From the NCBI GenBank assembly GCA_030452985.1, contig JAKDLG010000014.1, forward strand, positions 1-56,040: a stretch of DNA of 56,040 nt. Direction: 5' to 3'. Under the pieces are notes generated by a model. That model was not told the origin of the DNA and did not search any database. It saw only the letters and a program-made list of their open reading frames with translations. The stretch comes from Humibacillus sp. GTDB lineage: Bacteria; Actinomycetota; Actinomycetes; Actinomycetales; Dermatophilaceae. This document shows positions 8,596-16,680 of this stretch, in pieces. Positions within the stretch are counted from its first letter, which is position 1. Every line of letters begins with the position of its first letter. A program made the translations under genes and the position numbers.

Positions 8596-9049
8596 GTCAA
8601 TTCGGCTCGTGTATTCACGATCCAGAGGCGCGCGTCTATCCGGCTCCCCTCTGTTGTCAAGGGGTCGGGATCGGCTCTTTGGAGTGTGCTCGGCGCTGGT
8701 CGCCGTCAAGGTCGTTCGTCCGGTGGGGCGCGCACCTTGACGGCTCCGGCGCGTCGGCGCGCCTGCCGGGGAGCCGGCCCCGGAGGGGGGTTCGCAGGGG
8801 TCGTGGCGGCCGGTAGCGTCGTGGGTGCGGGTCCGGGTAGTGGCTGATCCGAAGTGTCGATGTGCGGGGGCAGGGCGGGCCGCGCTGGATGTCAGAGTCG
8901 CCCGCAGTTCCCTCCCGGGCCCGCGCCGGCCACGCGGGCGTCAGCGATCAACTGTCGATAGAGGGCCTCAGAGATCCGACGCTTGAGGCAGCGCATCGCT
9001 TCTGCTCGGGTCTTACCGGCGGCAAGCTTGCCCTGAGGCGCGATCGACA
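8596..9049. other. Non-coding stretch with strong inverted repeats
   Basis: No gene is supported. It holds a perfect 11-bp inverted repeat (8702-8712 and 8734-8744) and further GC-rich self-complementary runs to about 8800. From about 8930 there are scraps compatible with the 5' part of the broken PucR-type gene downstream (a frame containing LTGGKLALRRDRQ), but no usable start could be fixed. Confidence 0.5.
8702..8744. repeat. Perfect 11-bp inverted repeat
   Basis: GCCGTCAAGGT (8702-8712) is mirrored by ACCTTGACGGC (8734-8744) with a 21-base spacer. It sits about 107 bases after the LAL gene stop. There is no T-run, so it is not a classical terminator. It may be a protein-binding site or an end of a small mobile or repetitive element. 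Confidence 0.7.
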
Positions 9050-9590
9050 GACAGCGTCATGACGGCCTGCTCGCCGTCCTCGAGCCCGAGTGGGACCACC
9101 TGCTGGTACCCAGCGCCCCGGGACGGCAGACCGACCACGCGTCGCTCGAGGTGCTTGTGGGGCTCGTCGCCGACGCTGCGGGTGCACCGGTCACCGCGGC
9201 AACGTGGCCCGCTGCGGCGACCACCGATGTCAGCCAAGCCGCGCGCAGGGCCGCAGAGATCTTGGATCTGGTCCGGTCACTCGGACGCGGACCAGGGCTC
9301 CACCGGCTCCAATCCGTGGCAGTGGAGTACCGCTGAGCCGACCGGGTCTGCCCCACGACTACCTGGAAAGTCTGCTGGATCCGCTCCAGGAGCAGGTCGG
9401 GCTCATGGAGACGCTGGAGACCTTCCTGTCCTCCAACCTTGACCGAGGACGCACTGCGCGTGCCTTGCAGGTGCATCCCAACACCGTCAACAACCGGTTG
9501 AAACGGATCGCTGACCTTGTCGGACTCGATCCTGGCACTACTAGCGGGGCCGCCGAACTGAGCGCCGCGCTCATCGCGCGTCGCCTCTGA
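9050..9590 (+). pseudogene. PucR/CdaR-family regulator, truncated and frameshifted
   Basis: The first frame reads RHDGLLAVLEPEWDHLLVP...LEVLVGLVADAAGAPVT and ends at a stop after VAVEYR (9336). The continuation (SRPGLPHDYLESLLDPL...LETFLSSNLDRGRTARALQVHPNTVNNRLKRI) is in another frame and ends at 9590. Restoring one base after VEYR joins them. The second part is the typical C-terminal PucR HTH; the first resembles the ligand-sensing region. No intact start is visible, so the 5' end is also lost. Such proteins regulate purine, amine or sugar-acid catabolism, but the former target here is unknown. Confidence 0.65.
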
Positions 9591-9815
9591 CCCTCGGTGA
9601 TCATCCCAGAGCGGATCGGTAACGCACGTCTCTGCTCGTCGATACGAGGCTGCGGCAGTCTCGCGACGGCCTCGTCGTCCTCGGCCGCCATCTGCTCGAC
9701 GCGCAGGTCAGGGCTCTCACGAAGGCATGGTGGCCGACAGCGCCTGACCCACCACGATCGAGGGAGGGAACCGGCAGCCGCGAAAACGGCGGACTCGCTG
9801 GCAGCTTTCCTCCCG

Positions 9816-10043
9816 GTGAGCGACCACGCCCGAAGCAGTCCCATCGTCCGTGTCCAATCTGCCCTCGCCATCCTCGGCACGGCGAGCCTGTTCGCCCTCG
9901 CCGCGTGCGGCTCCCACACGGGCCAGGCCGGGGCATCCGCTGCCTCACCGTCCGGCGACGCCTGCGCCGAGGCCTCGCTGCAGTTGGTCAAGGCGGGCCC
10001 GAACAGGCGGTGGCCAGAGTCCAGCACGGTCGGTGGATCATGA
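9816..10043 (+). pseudogene. Lipoprotein gene, 5' end only
   Basis: From a GTG at 9816 the frame encodes a basic N-terminus, a hydrophobic stretch (VQSALAILGTASLFALAAC) with an LAAC lipobox, and a Ser/Ala-rich linker, which is a convincing lipoprotein signal peptide. After about residue 57 the sequence runs into DNA whose opposite strand is the 3' end of a DHFR-like gene, and the frame stops at 10043. The export signal is therefore attached to non-homologous sequence. A deletion or rearrangement junction near 9985 is the simplest explanation. Confidence 0.5.
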
Positions 10044-10330
10044 GGAACAGCCCGTCGACCAGGCCGCGGGAAAGCAGCGACCGGACGAGCTGGCCGCTAC
10101 CCATGATCACGAGGTTTCCTCCGGCCTGCTTGCGCAGCGCTCCAGCTCCGGCAGGAACATCGCCGGTCAGCAGGGTGGAGTTGGGCCACGACACCTCGGC
10201 GTCTGGATCCGAGCTCGCGGCGTACTTCGTCACGTGGTTGAGGCCGTCCTTGAACAACGGACCGCCGGCCTCGTTCCAGGCTCAACATGTCGTGGTGTAT
10301 GCGGCGGCCAACACGCCAGGAGAATCGCTC
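9988..10330 (-). pseudogene. Dihydrofolate reductase-family (RibD_C-like) fragment
   Basis: The best frame (10257 down) reads FKDGLNHVTKYAASSD, then STLLTGDVP and KQAGGNLVIMGSGQLVRSLLSRGLVDGLFLMIH, the typical C-terminal half of actinobacterial dihydrofolate-reductase-like proteins. After FLMIH the expected continuation (a GHRLFGP-like segment) is in another frame. The N-terminal half is largely absent or scrambled (GRRIHHDMLS in a third frame). These proteins are usually small reductases of unclear substrate and often neighbour YciI-type genes, as here. The fragment is not expected to be functional. Confidence 0.6.
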
Positions 10331-10554
10331 GCCCATCGCTGCACCGATGCCCGGGCTACTGGCTCCCGGTGCAGCGGCCGAGGTCTTCGGCTTGGCCGCA
10401 CGCTCACGGTCACCGAGGTCGATCACTTCGCCACCTCCGTCGTCGCCCCTACTGTCCCGACCGACATCTCGTCCGGCACTGACGCTGTCCGACAAGCGGA
10501 TCGCTGACCGGGCGGGATGAGGCGCCGCGTCCGCTCGAGCGGGCGGTGACGCAC

Positions 10555-10842
10555 TTGCCGGGACCATCGCGCCTGGCAGTTCCCGGACTTCGTACCGGCC
10601 GACTCCAGCGAGCACCGCCGGGTCAGCGTCGCCGATGGATCGGGCATCTTCGATCGACTCGGTGCTCACGACACCCATGCCCCAGTCCCCGGTCGGATCC
10701 GCGACCGGTGTGAGGATCATCACTCGTCCCGCGTTCAAGTGGCCGGTCCAGTAGCCGACAGGGCCATCATGGCCTCGCGTTCGGCCGGCGTGAGGGTGCT
10801 GGCGAAGTCCGGCCGGGAGCAGTGACCTTGTACAAGTACCTG
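10555..10842 (-). pseudogene. YciI-like (YCII domain) protein, frameshifted
   Basis: Reading leftward, scraps of a start (YLYKV) lie near 10840, then RPDFASTLTPAEREAMMA in one frame, then GYWTGHLNAGRVMILTPVADPTGDWGMGVVSTES...DPAVLAGVGRYEVRELPGAMV in another. Together they rebuild a complete small YCII-domain protein of roughly 95 aa, a dimeric alpha-beta fold often found with sigma factors or DHFR-like genes. At least two frame changes are required (near 10820 and 10745), so it is a pseudogene. It is followed on the same strand by the DHFR-like fragment. Confidence 0.6.
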
Positions 10843-10883
10843 CTGGTGCAGGTCAGCCCGCGTGTCGCGCGTCAGAAACTGCG

Positions 10884-10928
10884 TGACTTGTAAACAGGCG
10901 GATAGGGGTTCGAGTCCCCTCGCCAGCT
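10884..10928 (+). tRNA. tRNA-Thr(TGT) 3' fragment, probable att site
   Basis: TGACTTGTAAACAGGCGG followed by the T-arm GGGGTTCGAGTCCCC and acceptor half CGCCAGC plus discriminator matches the 3' part of an actinobacterial tRNA-Thr with anticodon TGT. Bases upstream of 10884 do not form the required 5' acceptor, D-arm or 5' anticodon strand, so no functional tRNA is encoded. A 45-bp tRNA 3' copy is the standard scar left by tRNA-targeting integrases. Given its + orientation, the inserted DNA should lie to its left, with the intact tRNA gene beyond base 1. Confidence 0.75.
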
Positions 10929-11067
10929 CCGAAAGCCTCTGTCTGACAATGCCGTTCAGCGACTTGCGGCACTCAACAGATCGCCTTTCGCCTGCTGGGT
11001 GGGGTTGTGCCGCGTGGTTGGGGCGGTCACTGCGCCGCGTGGTCGGTGCATCCGGCATCCTAGGTCA

Positions 11068-11808
11068 GTGACCCAACCCATGGACTTCGTCGGTCTCGCG
11101 ATGGTCGGGCTGGGGGTCTTCGCTTTCGCCAGCGCCGCCCAGGCCGTCACCGGGTTCGGTTCCGCGTTGGTCGCGGTGCCGATCTTCGCGCTGGCGGTCG
11201 ACACGCGCACGGCGGTGGTCGCGACCACGGTCCTCGGCTTCTTTCTCACCGCCGGCACCGGCTATCGGGAGCGGGCGCATGTGCGGGTCCGCACTGCCCG
11301 CAGATTCTTCCTGGCCAGTCTCGTCGGGATGCCGTTGGGCTTAGTCCTGCTCGCACGGCTCGACAGCCGCTGGCTGTCGCTGGTCATCGGCGTGACGGTG
11401 TTGGCTCTCGTGTTTCTCCTCTGGCGCCGCGTCAGTCTGCCCGCAGGAGCCGGGGTCGAACGTGGCGCGGGGCTGGCCAGTGGGGTGCTGCTGACCGCTA
11501 CCGGCATGAACGGCCCGCCCGTGGCGCTGGCGCTCCAAGCCTCGAACTACTCTGCCCGCGAGTTCCGGGCGACGATGCAGGGGATCTTCGTCGGCCAAGA
11601 CCTCATCGCGGTGATCGCCTTCGGGGTGCTCGGATTTCTCAACGTCGAGGTCGCGGCAGTGGTACTCGGCGGCTTCGTCGGGATCCCGATCGGCTGGCTG
11701 GCGGGGGACCGGCTGATGCGCAAGATGTCGGAGCAGCAGTTTCGTACCGGGGTGCTGCTCGTGCTGGTGGCAACCGCGGTTGTCACTCTGGTCGGGGTGG
11801 TCACCTGA
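11068..11808 (+). CDS. TauE/SafE-family permease
   Basis: About 246 aa, almost entirely hydrophobic, with roughly eight membrane segments in two repeated halves and the family-typical first-helix pattern (FASAAQAVTGFGSALVAVPIFAL) and central GMNGPPVALALQASNYSAREFRAT motif. The family exports small sulfonates or sulfite, or other organic anions; the substrate cannot be told from sequence. The GTG at 11068 (VTQPMDFVG) is preferred, with ATG 11080 as alternative; no clear ribosome site is present, so the mRNA may be leaderless. It is the first intact gene to the right of the tRNA fragment. Confidence 0.88.
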   Translation: MTQPMDFVGLAMVGLGVFAFASAAQAVTGFGSALVAVPIFALAVDTRTAVVATTVLGFFLTAGTGYRERAHVRVRTARRFFLASLVGMPLGLVLLARLDSRWLSLVIGVTVLALVFLLWRRVSLPAGAGVERGAGLASGVLLTATGMNGPPVALALQASNYSAREFRATMQGIFVGQDLIAVIAFGVLGFLNVEVAAVVLGGFVGIPIGWLAGDRLMRKMSEQQFRTGVLLVLVATAVVTLVGVVT

Positions 11809-12195
11809 CTGACAGCTTCGGAGATATCCGGGCCGGATTCCCGCCACGTTCTGAGCCCCCGTTTCGTCGGGGCGGGGGTGGCCCGCACACCGACGGCATC
11901 ACCTCCCGCCGAGGTTGACACTGGGTCGGCCCACGGCGTCGTCGCGATCAGTCCCACAGCCGTTCGGACTGCTTCGACCCAGCTCGTAGCGCTGGACGTG
12001 AAGGGCCGAGCGGCCAAGACCGGGTACGCCCGCTCCCAGTTCCGCCAGTCGGAAACTGATCCGTTCTTCGAACCGGCGTCGACCGGTTCGACCCCGAAGT
12101 ATCGCGATCGGCTTATCCGCTGTCGCGTGGGCAGCACGAGAAGTTGAGGCCGATGCCTCATGACCCGGTGGGGGCCTCGGGGTGACGCTGGTGTC
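11809..12195. other. Intergenic stretch, nothing recognised
   Basis: Open frames exist on both strands but none has convincing composition or a recognisable family. A GC hairpin-like run (CCCCCG...CGGGG) near 11858-11875 could act as weak transcript-end structure after the permease gene but has no T-tract. Confidence 0.4.
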
Positions 12196-12930
12196 ATGTT
12201 CACGACCCCACGACAAGCAGCCACCACCATCGCGGCGAAACCCCGCCTGGCCCGAGGGTCTGACGAGCGGTTCACCGGGTACGGCGCGATGGGGGTGCCG
12301 TTCATCGGGGGGTGCCACCTCGGCCTTCGGGACATGGTGGCCAGCTCGGTGGGCACGCCGTACCGCACGGTCTGGTACCGCGACCCGATGGGCCGCTGGA
12401 CCATCTTCACGAGCGTCGACCCCGACGTCAGCTGTCCGCGCTACTTCGGGTCGGTGACGGCCGTTGAGCGGGTGCCCGCGATCGAGGTGGCCTGGCGAGA
12501 CGACTGGACCGTCGACGTCACCGTCGGGGCCCGTCTCTCGTGGCGGTTGAGACTCGGGGCGACACCAGCCACCCGTTTGATGTCAGTGCTGGGTGGCGCC
12601 ACGCCACCGCCCGCCTGGAACAGCACGGCCGTGCTCGGCGCCATGAGCCCCATGGCCGGCGGCGTGCTCCGGTCGGGGCGAATCAGGCTGCAAGGACGCA
12701 CCCCCAACGGCCCGCGCTTCAAGATGGCGCCGCTGCGGGTGTGGCGAGTCGTCGGCGGCCACGCCACGATGGACGGCAACGACCTCGGCCCCATGGGCCC
12801 ACTGACGGAACAGGCGCATCTGGGCGACTTCTGGCTGCCCCAGCGGGGTCTCTTCTTCGCCGGCCGGGCGCGGTTCACGGCGGCCACCCGAGCGACCGGC
12901 GCTCGGCGCGAGATGGCAGACCCTCGCTGA
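12196..12930 (+). CDS. Hypothetical protein upstream of methyltransferase copy 2
   Basis: About 244 aa, no family recognised with confidence. It is a soluble, Trp-, Gly- and Arg-rich protein without signal peptide or membrane segment. The beta-rich pattern (PYRTVWYRDPMGRWTIFTSVDP, VEVAWRDDWTVDVTVGARLSWRLRLG) suggests a beta-barrel or lipocalin-like fold, possibly of the acetoacetate-decarboxylase or DUF2071 kind, but this is a guess. The ATG at 12196 is taken as start. It precedes the methyltransferase at 13072 on the same strand by 140 bases and may share its transcript, which would place it in the same unknown pathway. Confidence 0.55.
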   Translation: MFTTPRQAATTIAAKPRLARGSDERFTGYGAMGVPFIGGCHLGLRDMVASSVGTPYRTVWYRDPMGRWTIFTSVDPDVSCPRYFGSVTAVERVPAIEVAWRDDWTVDVTVGARLSWRLRLGATPATRLMSVLGGATPPPAWNSTAVLGAMSPMAGGVLRSGRIRLQGRTPNGPRFKMAPLRVWRVVGGHATMDGNDLGPMGPLTEQAHLGDFWLPQRGLFFAGRARFTAATRATGARREMADPR

Positions 12931-13071
12931 CGCCTCCGGTTCCGGAGGGCTGCCTCTGGCAGCGCCACCCGCTCCTTCAGAACCGGCGACCGCCTGGCCG
13001 CGTACGCGCACCAGGCCGACCTTCACGACACAGCCAAACCGCAACTCACACCCGCACCGAGAGGAAACGTC

Positions 13072-14148
13072 ATGACCGTTCAACAGCAGGCACCCCCCCT
13101 CGACGTCGACAAGCTGATGGCCTTCGTCTTCAAGGCAGTCGACGAGGTCGGCGCGACGCTCAACACCGCGCTCGTCGTGCTGGGCGACAAGCTCGGTTAC
13201 TACACGACCATGGCGAGCGGGCCGGTGACGCCGGCGCAGCTGGCCGAGGCCACCGCGACCGGGGAGCCCTACGCCCGCGAATGGCTGGGCGCCCAGGCTG
13301 CCGGTGGCTACGTCGAGTACGACCCCACCACCGGCCGGTACACCCTGCCACCCGAGCAGCGGGCCGCCCTCACCGACCCGAACAGCCCGGCCTACCTGCC
13401 CGGCTTCTTCCAGATCGCGCTCGGTACGACGCACGACGTCGACGACGTGCTCGCCGCCGCCCGCAACAGGGCCGGTCTGGGCTGGCACGAGCACCACGCT
13501 GACGTGCACGACGGCTGCGAGCGGTTCTTCCGCACCATGTACAACGCCCACCTCGTCGGCGAGTGGCTGCCGGCGTTGGATGGTGTCATCGACAAGCTCG
13601 AACGCGGCGCCAGTGTCGCCGACGTGGGGTGCGGGCACGGGGCGTCGACGGTCATCATGGCGCAGGCCTTCCCGAGCTCCACCTTCACCGGCTTCGACTA
13701 CCACCCCGCCTCGATCGACACAGCCCGGCAGCGAGCTGCCGAAGCTGGCGTGGCCGACCGGGTGCGGTTCGAGGTGGCGTCTGCGACCGCGTTCCCCGGC
13801 ACCGGCTTCGACCTGGTCACCACCTTCGACGCCCTGCACGACATGGGTGACCCGGTCGGTGCGGCGCGGCACGTGCACGGCGCGATGGCCCCCGACGGCA
13901 CCTGGATGGTCGTCGAGCCGATGGCCGGCGACACCGTCAGCGACAACCTCAACCCGGTCGGGCGGGCCTACTACGGCTTCTCCACGCTGCTGTGCACCCC
14001 GTCCTCGCTCGCGCAGGACGTCGGCCTGGCGCTCGGTACCCAGGCCGGGCCCGCCCGCATCCGCGACGTCGTGACGGCGGGTGGCTTCACCCGGTTTGCC
14101 TCGGTCGCCGAGACGCCTTTCAACAGGGTGCTGGCGATCCGTTGGTGA
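13072..14148 (+). CDS. Class I SAM methyltransferase (wHTH-fused), copy 2
   Basis: 358 aa with the same architecture as the copy at 4632-5708: an N-terminal winged-helix dimerisation domain and a C-terminal Rossmann domain with VADVGCGHGAST. The two proteins have equal length and differ at scattered positions only (roughly 85-90% matching by eye). The C-terminal block around NLNPVGRAYYGFSTLLCTP is identical. An AGAGGA element lies a few bases before the ATG. A LuxR-type regulator follows on the same strand (14283), so both copies are paired with a LuxR-output regulator of otherwise unrelated build. This copy lies outside the presumed island end at 10.9 kb. Acceptor unknown. Confidence 0.88.
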   Translation: MTVQQQAPPLDVDKLMAFVFKAVDEVGATLNTALVVLGDKLGYYTTMASGPVTPAQLAEATATGEPYAREWLGAQAAGGYVEYDPTTGRYTLPPEQRAALTDPNSPAYLPGFFQIALGTTHDVDDVLAAARNRAGLGWHEHHADVHDGCERFFRTMYNAHLVGEWLPALDGVIDKLERGASVADVGCGHGASTVIMAQAFPSSTFTGFDYHPASIDTARQRAAEAGVADRVRFEVASATAFPGTGFDLVTTFDALHDMGDPVGAARHVHGAMAPDGTWMVVEPMAGDTVSDNLNPVGRAYYGFSTLLCTPSSLAQDVGLALGTQAGPARIRDVVTAGGFTRFASVAETPFNRVLAIRW

Positions 14149-14282
14149 CGAGGGTCGGTCGTCACTGCGCGGTCCTGTGATCCAACGCACCCACCCGCCG
14201 TCGTCGTCCCGCACTTGTGTGTACGGCGGGTGCCACGTTGCAAGCCCGTGACCAGCGGCGTCGTGAGGAGCAGAATCAGCCC

Positions 14283-15860
14283 ATGACCGGTCCGGGCACA
14301 CACGGCGGTGAGGATCTTCCTCGACTCGTCGAGGTGCTGGGCGCGCTCTCGGTCGCGATCGACCTGGGGTTGGGTCAGCCCGCCGAGCACATGCTCCGTT
14401 CGGCCACGATCGCCTGCCGACTGTCCGACCGGCTCGGGCTCTCACCTGAGCAGCGCGACACCGTCTACTACTCCACCCTGGTGATGTGGATCGGGTGTCA
14501 TGCCGACTCCCAGGAGTACGCCCGCTGGTTCGGCGACGACATCGCGGTCCGTCACGACGCGTACCTGGTCGACTGGGCCGGCATCCCCTATCTGCGGTTC
14601 CTGCTCGGCAACGTCGCCAAGGGTGAACCGCTTCCACAGCGGCTGAAAGTGATGGGCACGCTGTTTCGAGACGCTCACGGCCAGCTCGCTGCGCTGGTGC
14701 ACTCCCACTGCGCCTCGGCAGCGTCGCTCGCGCAGCACATCGGGCTCTCGCCGGAGGTCGCGACCACGCTCGCCTACACCTTTGAACGCTACGACGGCCG
14801 GGGGCTGCCGGTCGGAGTCTCGGGCGACCAGATCCCCATCGAGATGCGGGTCGCGCAGTTCGCCGACATCGCCGAGGTGCACCACCGCACCTACGGCCTC
14901 GACGCGATGACCGCGATGGCCAGGAGCCGACGAGGCGGCCAGTTCGACCCTGCTGTGGTCGACGCCGCGCTGGCCAACCCCGAGGAGCTGTTCGCCGCCG
15001 CCCCCGACGGTGACGTGTGGAAGGAAGCCCTCGACTGGGCTCCCGACCGGGAGGTCCGGCTCACCGGCGAGCGCCTCGACCAGCTGGTGTGCGCCATCGG
15101 TGACTTCGTCGATCTGAAGTGTCCCTTCACGCTGGGTCACTCACGGGCGGTGGCCGCATTCGCGGCGGCGGCCGGCGAGCGGCTGGGGATGGGTCCCGCC
15201 GAGGTCCGCACACTCCGTCGAGCCGGGCACCTGCACGACCTGGGCCGGCTCGGCGTCTCGAACCAGCTGTGGGCGAACCAGGGCAGCCTGAGCCCCTCGG
15301 AGTGGGAGCGAGTGCGGATGCACCCGTACCTGACCGAGCGCGTGCTCGACCGCATCCCTGGGTTGGGCGCCGTGCGCACGGTCGCCCGCGCGCACCACGA
15401 GCATCTCGACGGCACCGGGTTTCCGCTCGGTGTCGGAGGAACAACGCTCGGGCGCAGCGAGCGCATCCTGGCAGCAGCGGTCGCCTACCAGTCGGCGCTC
15501 GAACCGCGGCCCTACCGTGACGCGATGTCCCCCCAGCAGGCCAGGGAGCGGCTGCGTGGCAGGAGCCGGTCGGGCCGGCTCGATCCCGACTGCGTCGACG
15601 CGGTTCTCGACGTCGCGGGACACCGCCCATCGAGGCTTCGGCGCGACGACCTGCTCACCCCTCGAGAACACGAGATTCTCGGCCTGGTCTCTCGTGGGTT
15701 CTCGAACCGAGAGATCGCGGGCCGGCTGGTGCTGAGCGAGAAGACCGTGCGCAACCACGTCGAGCGCACCTACACCAAGATCGGTGCGACCAACCGGGTC
15801 GGCGCCAGCCTCTACGCACTCCAGCACGGCCTGGTGACCTACCTGGGCGAGGAGGAGTAG
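14283..15860 (+). CDS. HD-GYP domain protein with C-terminal LuxR HTH
   Basis: 525 aa. The N-terminal half (about 10-250) looks like a first, degenerate HD-type domain (WIGCHADSQEYARWF; later YDGRGLPVG). Residues about 285-440 carry a good HD-GYP signature: HSRAVAAFAAAAGERL, HLHDLGRLGV and HHEHLDGTGFPLG. Residues 460-520 are a LuxR HTH (LTPREHEILGLVSRGFSNREIAGRLVLSEKTVRNHVERTYTKIG). HD-GYP domains hydrolyse cyclic dinucleotides; coupling to LuxR output suggests a one-component regulator, though similar actinobacterial proteins may bind rather than cleave. The ATG at 14283 follows GAGGAG by 12 bases. It lies 135 bases after methyltransferase copy 2 and may regulate it. Confidence 0.85.
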   Translation: MTGPGTHGGEDLPRLVEVLGALSVAIDLGLGQPAEHMLRSATIACRLSDRLGLSPEQRDTVYYSTLVMWIGCHADSQEYARWFGDDIAVRHDAYLVDWAGIPYLRFLLGNVAKGEPLPQRLKVMGTLFRDAHGQLAALVHSHCASAASLAQHIGLSPEVATTLAYTFERYDGRGLPVGVSGDQIPIEMRVAQFADIAEVHHRTYGLDAMTAMARSRRGGQFDPAVVDAALANPEELFAAAPDGDVWKEALDWAPDREVRLTGERLDQLVCAIGDFVDLKCPFTLGHSRAVAAFAAAAGERLGMGPAEVRTLRRAGHLHDLGRLGVSNQLWANQGSLSPSEWERVRMHPYLTERVLDRIPGLGAVRTVARAHHEHLDGTGFPLGVGGTTLGRSERILAAAVAYQSALEPRPYRDAMSPQQARERLRGRSRSGRLDPDCVDAVLDVAGHRPSRLRRDDLLTPREHEILGLVSRGFSNREIAGRLVLSEKTVRNHVERTYTKIGATNRVGASLYALQHGLVTYLGEEE

Positions 15861-16251
15861 CGGGCCCGCCACCCCGGCAGGCGAGATCACGACATGGCCG
15901 CCAGCACGGAGCGTGGCCGAAGCCTCGCCAGATCGTCGGTTTGTATGACCAAGAGGCACTCCACGTCCTACACGCCCCTGAGGCGACGTTGAGACGGCTC
16001 GACATCAGTGAGCGTCGGCAACGCGTTCCGGGTCCCTCATGGTCAGCTGGGTCTTCGCGCTTGGCCGGCGAGGCTACCTCCAAAGGCGGGCTCAGCGGGC
16101 GGCCAGCCTTCTGCGTCACCCCGGCGCCGGTCGACCAGCCTGCTCTCGGCACGACGAACTAGCGAAACGTCCGGTCGTGCCGCTGATGGTTCGGGGCGTT
16201 CCACCGAAATTACGGATGCGGCCCCAGCCTTGCTGGGCGCATGATGACTGC
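15861..16251. other. Intergenic stretch, nothing recognised
   Basis: About 390 bases without a convincing gene, motif or hairpin plus T-run. Short frames here are Arg/Ser/Pro-rich and look like background of GC-rich DNA. Confidence 0.4.
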
Positions 16252-16680
16252 ATGCCGAACGCATTCCGTGGCGTGATCGACGACCACCTCGAGAGGGTCA
16301 ACTGGGAGCAGGCCAAAGCCGACCTTGCTGCCGATGACTTCGACAATGGCCGATCGGCTTCCGCGCTGCGGAGGTCATTCGAGCAGGCGGACCATGTCGC
16401 ATTCGCTTGGCTGGACGGCCGGTTGATCGGGATGGCCAGACTCCTCTCCGATGGGGTGAGCAACGCGTACCTTCTGGATGTCTGGACCCAATCCACCGTC
16501 CGCCGGCGGGGCGTTGCGACCTCCATGGTTGGGCAACTGGTAACGGCGGTACCCGGCCAGCACATCGGACTTCAGACCGACGACGCCGAGCCGTTCTACG
16601 CCAGCTTGGGCTTCCAATGCCAACCGCAGTTTATGAGTCTCGTCGTCGGGGGTTGGCTTGACAACGCGGCCAACCGATGA
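16252..16680 (+). CDS. GNAT-family N-acetyltransferase
   Basis: 142 aa. A central GNAT core is visible: beta-strands with HVAFAWLDGRLIGMARLLSDG, a DVWTQSTVRRRGVATSMVGQLV segment that matches the acetyl-CoA pyrophosphate loop (R/Q-x-x-G-x-G/A, here RRRGVAT), and the C-terminal DDAEPFYASLGFQ motif. Such enzymes transfer acetyl from acetyl-CoA to an amine; the substrate is not predictable. The ATG at 16252 matches the family length. It stands alone between two gene-poor stretches near an IS3-type remnant. Confidence 0.85.
   Translation: MPNAFRGVIDDHLERVNWEQAKADLAADDFDNGRSASALRRSFEQADHVAFAWLDGRLIGMARLLSDGVSNAYLLDVWTQSTVRRRGVATSMVGQLVTAVPGQHIGLQTDDAEPFYASLGFQCQPQFMSLVVGGWLDNAANR

Noticed and set aside
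10850-10930. Complete tRNA gene
   Set aside because: Only the 3' half folds; bases upstream of 10884 cannot form the acceptor, D-arm or 5' anticodon strand.
11855-11880. Terminator after the TauE/SafE gene
   Set aside because: A GC-rich stem can form but there is no T-tract.
11878-12147. 89-codon + strand frame in the gap after the permease
   Set aside because: Composition is unremarkable, no ribosome site, no recognised family.
12583-14637. Long open frame (684 codons) on the minus strand opposite methyltransferase copy 2
   Set aside because: Antisense shadow of the methyltransferase and its flanks; Arg/Gly-rich without domains.
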